A stretch of DNA of 15,372 nt from positions 1-15,372 of the forward strand of contig DATBDM010000253.1 in NCBI GenBank assembly GCA_036269915.1, in the 5' to 3' direction. Under the pieces are notes generated by a model. The model saw only the letters and a program-made list of their open reading frames with translations, was not told where the DNA came from and searched no databases. Shown in pieces: positions 12,781 to 15,372 of the stretch. This DNA comes from DATBDM01 sp036269915 (GTDB lineage: Bacteria > Actinomycetota > Thermoleophilia > Solirubrobacterales > Solirubrobacteraceae). Positions within the stretch are counted from its first letter, which is position 1. The number at the start of each line of letters is the position of its first letter. Made by a program: the position numbers and the translations under genes.

Positions 12781-14153
12781 AGGCGTTCGAACCCGCGTGT
12801 CCGCTCCCAGTCGGTGACCGTGGCGCCGAAGGCCTCGAGCTCGACGCGCGCGTTGTTGACGTAGTGCGCGACCACGTCCTCGCCGAACGCCTCGCGCGCG
12901 ATCGCGCTGTCGGCGAACAGGTCGTGGGCGTCGCGCAGCGTGCGCGGCACGCTCGGCTTGCCGGAGGTGTAGGCGTTGCCCTCGACGGGCGCCTCGAGCT
13001 CGAGCCCGGCGTCCATGCCATGCAGCCCGGCGGCGACCATCGCCGCCAGCGCGAGGTAGGGGTTGACGTCGGCGCCGGGCAGCCGCAGCTCGCAGCGGGT
13101 CGCCGGGCCGTGGCCGACCACGCGCAGTGCGCAGGTGCGGTTGTCGCGCCCCCAGGCGACCGTGGTCGGCGCGAACGAGGCCGACGCGAAGCGCTTGTAG
13201 GAGTTCACGTTCGGCGCGTGCAGCAGCGTCAGCTCGCGCAGGGCGGCGAGTTGCCCGGCCATGAAGCGCTCGAACGCGGCGGGATCCTCGTCGAACAGCG
13301 CCGAGCCGTCGTCGCGGCGCAGCGAGAGGTGGATGTGGCACGAGTTGCCCTCGCGCTCGTCGAATTTGGCCATGAACGTGATGGCCATGCCCTCCTGGGC
13401 GGCGATCTCCTTGGCGCCGGTCTTGTAGATCGCGTGCTCGTCGGCGGTCTGCAGCGCGGGGCCGTAGTTGAAGTTGATCTCGTGCTGGCCGAGGTTGCAC
13501 TCGCCCTTGGAGTTCTCGACGCGCAGGCCGGCGCCGATCATCTCGTTGCGGATGCGGCGGATCAGCGGCTCCACCCGCGCCGTCCCGAGGACGGAGTAGT
13601 CGACGTTGTACTGGTTGGCCGGATCGAGGTCGCGGTAGCCCTTGCTCCACGCCTGCTCGTAGGAGTCGCGGAAGATCATGAACTCGAGCTCGGTCGCGGC
13701 GTAGGCGGCGAGGCCGTGCTCGGCGAGCCGGTCGAGCTGGCGGCGCAGCACCTGGCGCGGCGAGGGCGCGACGTCGGAGCCGTCCGGCCAGCGCACGTCG
13801 GCGAGGCACAGTGCCGTGCCCGGCGCCCACGGGAGCAGGCGCAGCGTGGCGAGGTCCGGCACCCATTCGAAGTCGCCGTAGCCGCGCTCCCAGCTCGACA
13901 GCGCATAGCCGTCGACGGTGTTCATCTCGACGTCGACGGCGAGCAGGTAATTGCACGCCTCGGCCCCGTGCTCGAGCACGTCCTCGAGGAAGTGGTGCGC
14001 GTTGAGGCGCTTGCCCTGCAGGCGCCCCTGCATGTCGGTCATGGCCAGCAGGACGGTGTCGACGGCGCCGTCGGCGACCGCGGCGCGCAACTCCGGCACC
14101 GTGAGCGCCGGACCGCGCTCTCCTCCGGCTCGCGCAGTCTGCTCCGTGGCCAT
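12777..14153 (-). CDS. Glutamine synthetase family protein, probable gamma-glutamyl-amine ligase (GlnA4/PuuA-like)
   Basis: This 458-residue glutamine-synthetase-fold enzyme would join the gamma-carboxyl of glutamate to an amine using ATP. Metal and nucleotide residues are kept: ATELEFMIF (E155, E157), E213 to E225 in VENSKGECNLGQHEINF, NSCHIHLSL (H273, H275), SYKR (318-321), GRDNRTCALR (335-344) and the R357 region in CELRLPGADVNPY. The loop that in true glutamine synthetases reads YKRLVPGYEAP reads YKRFASASFAP here, so the flap Glu that helps bind and deprotonate ammonium is Phe327. The DGSSI motif carrying the other ammonium-binding Asp is also missing. This argues for an amine such as a polyamine or ethanolamine as substrate. 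ATG 14153 is preferred over an in-frame TTG 9 nt upstream. It is the first gene of the cluster; its stop overlaps the regulator start. Confidence 0.93.
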   Translation of the reverse strand: MATEQTARAGGERGPALTVPELRAAVADGAVDTVLLAMTDMQGRLQGKRLNAHHFLEDVLEHGAEACNYLLAVDVEMNTVDGYALSSWERGYGDFEWVPDLATLRLLPWAPGTALCLADVRWPDGSDVAPSPRQVLRRQLDRLAEHGLAAYAATELEFMIFRDSYEQAWSKGYRDLDPANQYNVDYSVLGTARVEPLIRRIRNEMIGAGLRVENSKGECNLGQHEINFNYGPALQTADEHAIYKTGAKEIAAQEGMAITFMAKFDEREGNSCHIHLSLRRDDGSALFDEDPAAFERFMAGQLAALRELTLLHAPNVNSYKRFASASFAPTTVAWGRDNRTCALRVVGHGPATRCELRLPGADVNPYLALAAMVAAGLHGMDAGLELEAPVEGNAYTSGKPSVPRTLRDAHDLFADSAIAREAFGEDVVAHYVNNARVELEAFGATVTDWERTRGFERL

Positions 14154-14160
14154 GTGGCGC

Positions 14161-14190
14161 AAGGTATCGGGATCGGACCTTTGGGGGCAA
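14161..14190 (-). promoter_or_regulatory. Promoter and operator of the gamma-glutamyl-amine ligase
   Basis: On the minus strand TTGCCC (14185-14190) and TACCTT (14161-14166) are 18 nt apart, and the -10 ends 7 nt before the ATG at 14153, so the mRNA is probably leaderless. The inverted repeat AAGGT (14161-14165) / ACCTT (14177-14181) spans the -10 and most of the spacer, and the segment is the partner of the motif in the permease leader. Binding would occlude RNA polymerase. Confidence 0.6.
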
Positions 14191-14197
14191 ACCGCTC

Positions 14198-14227
14198 TTG
14201 ACCCCGTGTCGGCGGCCCGCCTAGGCT
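14198..14227 (+). promoter_or_regulatory. Promoter of the HutC-type regulator (TTGACC, 18-nt spacer, TAGGCT)
   Basis: TTGACC (14198-14203) is followed by 18 nt and TAGGCT (14222-14227), 10 nt before the GTG at 14238; start-site leader would be very short. Its -35 lies 7 nt from the -35 of the divergent ligase promoter, so the two promoters are back to back and could share control. Confidence 0.55.
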
Positions 14228-14237
14228 CGACTCACTG

Positions 14238-14987
14238 GTGCCCGTCGATTCCCCCTCGCCACCGAACCGGCCCGGCCGGACCCCGGCCTGGGCCCAGATC
14301 GAAGCCTCGCTGCGCGCACGCATCGAGTCGGGAGAGCTCGGCCCGGGCCAGCGCCTGCCGGCCGAGCGCGACATGGCGCGGCGGCTCGGCGTGAGCCGCA
14401 TGACCGTGCGTCAGGCGCTCGCCGCGCTGGCGGACGAGGGCCTCGTCGAGCGCGGGGTGGGGCAGGGCACCTTCGTCTCCGGCGTCGGCAAGGTCACGTT
14501 CGACCTCAGCCGCGTCGAGGGGCTCACCGCCGCGGTCGAGCGCCAGGGCATGGCGGCCGGCGCGCGACTGCTCGAGGCGCGCGAGCGGCCCGCGCCGCCC
14601 ACGGTCGCGCGCGGGCTGCGCCTGCGTCCGGGCGCGCCCGTCGTGCGCGTGCGGCGCGTACGCTCCGCCGGGGGCCGCCCGCTCGCGCTCGAGGACGTCT
14701 GGCTGCCGGCCGCGCGCGTGCCGGGGCTGCTCCAGCGCGACCTGCGCGGCTCGGTGACCCGGATCCTGCGCGAGGACTACGCGATCGAGCTGGGCAGCGC
14801 GGTCGAATGCCTGGAGCCCGTCGCGGCCGGCGCGTTCGAGGCGCGCGTGCTCGGCGTGGCGGTCGGCTCGCCGCTGATGCTGGTCGAGCGGGTGGTGCGC
14901 GAGAGCGGCGGCGAGCCGCTCGAATACGCGCGCGACCGCCATCGCGGCGACCGCTCGCGATTCTTGGTGCGCACGGCGCGGTTGTAA
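14238..14987 (+). CDS. GntR-family transcriptional regulator, HutC type (UTRA domain)
   Basis: This 249-residue regulator has an N-terminal winged helix-turn-helix (about 15-82: AWAQIEASLRARIESGEL, LPAERDMARRLGVSRMTVRQ, wing GVGQGTFVSG) and a C-terminal UTRA ligand domain (about 88-245). The UTRA part shows RVRRVRSAGGRPLALEDVWLP-type strands and ends with the EYARDRHRGDRSRF segment typical of UTRA proteins. UTRA domains sense small molecules such as sugars, amino acids or their derivatives. The GTG at 14238 is used; a promoter ends 10 nt upstream. The gene is divergent from the ligase gene and could regulate it, itself, or the gene starting 12 nt downstream. No ligand can be deduced. Confidence 0.93.
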   Translation: MPVDSPSPPNRPGRTPAWAQIEASLRARIESGELGPGQRLPAERDMARRLGVSRMTVRQALAALADEGLVERGVGQGTFVSGVGKVTFDLSRVEGLTAAVERQGMAAGARLLEARERPAPPTVARGLRLRPGAPVVRVRRVRSAGGRPLALEDVWLPAARVPGLLQRDLRGSVTRILREDYAIELGSAVECLEPVAAGAFEARVLGVAVGSPLMLVERVVRESGGEPLEYARDRHRGDRSRFLVRTARL

Positions 14988-14999
14988 CATCTGCGCACA

Positions 15000-15372
15000 A
15001 TGGCGTCGGGAGACACGAAGGCACTGATCGAGCTCGGGATCGAGAACTTCCAGAAGGAGGTCCCGGCCCTCGAGCGGCTGAAGCTGGTGATGGAGCTCGA
15101 GCTGCGCGGGCGCGGCGACATCCAGCTCTACCGGGTCGAGGTGCCCGGCCCGAAGGTCACCAAGGACATCGCCTCCGACGCGAAGGTCCGGCTGTCGGTG
15201 CCGCGCGCGGACTTCAACGAGCTCGCCCGCGAGGGCAACCTGCGCTCCTGGCGCGAGGCCTTCGAGTCCGGCACCGTGCGCGCCTCGGGGCCGCCGGAGA
15301 TCCTGCGGCTGATCGAGAGCGTCGTGATCAAGCAGGAGGAGCGCACCCGCAGCCGCAAGCTGCGAGCGCGCT
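15000..15372 (+). CDS. Small hypothetical protein, SCP2-like (3' end outside window)
   Basis: The frame starts MASGDTKALIELGIENFQKE and stays open for 124 codons to the window edge. It contains VRLSVPRADFNELAREG, a Trp-containing segment RSWREAFESGTVRASG, and PPEILRLIESVV. The order of a beta strand, a D/E-F-x-x-L helix, then a G-x-hydrophobic-x-hydrophobic-x-G turn and a final helix recalls sterol-carrier-protein-2 (SCP2) domains, which bind lipids; this match is by eye and weak. No signal peptide or membrane segment is seen, and the end turns strongly basic (QEERTRSRKLRAR). It lies 12 nt downstream of the HutC-type regulator and may be co-transcribed, or use a weak TAACAT box at 14985-14990 which overlaps the regulator's stop codon. 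Confidence 0.8.
   Translation, partial: MASGDTKALIELGIENFQKEVPALERLKLVMELELRGRGDIQLYRVEVPGPKVTKDIASDAKVRLSVPRADFNELAREGNLRSWREAFESGTVRASGPPEILRLIESVVIKQEERTRSRKLRAR

Noticed and set aside
12061..14190. A 709-codon minus-strand frame suggesting a long N-terminal extension of the FadR-type regulator
   Set aside because: The extension lies in an alternative frame of the ligase gene and is Arg/Ala-rich noise. The regulator start is fixed by the GTGA overlap at 12777-12780.

Overview
The window is very GC-rich bacterial DNA with strong G/C preference at third codon positions. It uses GTG starts, 4-nt start/stop overlaps and several start codons preceded by a TAnnnT hexamer instead of a Shine-Dalgarno. 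The protein set (amine-type glutamine synthetase, class III aminotransferase, GMC oxidoreductase, acyl-CoA enzymes, ACT-type amino-acid permease) points to a high-GC actinobacterium. A soil member of Thermoleophilia/Solirubrobacterales is my best guess, from style rather than from a database match. I see no rRNA, tRNA, CRISPR array, insertion sequence or phage gene, and the DNA is almost fully coding.

Left part (1-4541): the window opens in the last codons of a GMC-type flavin oxidoreductase (+). It overlaps tail to tail with a class III PLP aminotransferase (-), which lies just downstream of an acyl-CoA synthetase (-). A small one-helix membrane protein and an acyl-CoA dehydrogenase run the other way (+). 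A perfect 22-bp palindrome sits over the predicted -10 box of the dehydrogenase. The theme is acyl-CoA activation and oxidation.

Middle (4553-7508): a lone, well-punctuated transcription unit has a TTGACA promoter, a LacI-type palindrome GACAACGTTGTC, a strong Shine-Dalgarno, and then a 958-residue secreted protein. That protein has a signal peptide, an N-terminal beta-sandwich (carbohydrate-binding-like) domain and an (alpha/alpha)6 glycosidase-like core.

Right part (7510-14153, all -): a compact catabolic cluster, in transcription order: glutamine-synthetase-like gamma-glutamyl-amine ligase, FadR-type GntR regulator, APC/ACT permease, PuuD-type gamma-glutamyl hydrolase (class I glutamine amidotransferase fold), aldehyde dehydrogenase, short-chain dehydrogenase. 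Three of the five junctions are 4-nt GTGA/ATGA overlaps. The logic is gamma-glutamylation of an imported amine, oxidation of the protected compound, and release of glutamate by the hydrolase. No PuuB-type amine oxidase is present; an NAD-type short-chain dehydrogenase takes its place. This fits an amino-alcohol such as ethanolamine better than putrescine. A roughly 21-bp motif is shared by the ligase and permease promoters and is the probable operator of the cluster.

Far right (14198-15372): a HutC-type GntR regulator is divergent from the ligase, followed 12 nt later by the start of a small SCP2-like or unknown protein that runs off the window.
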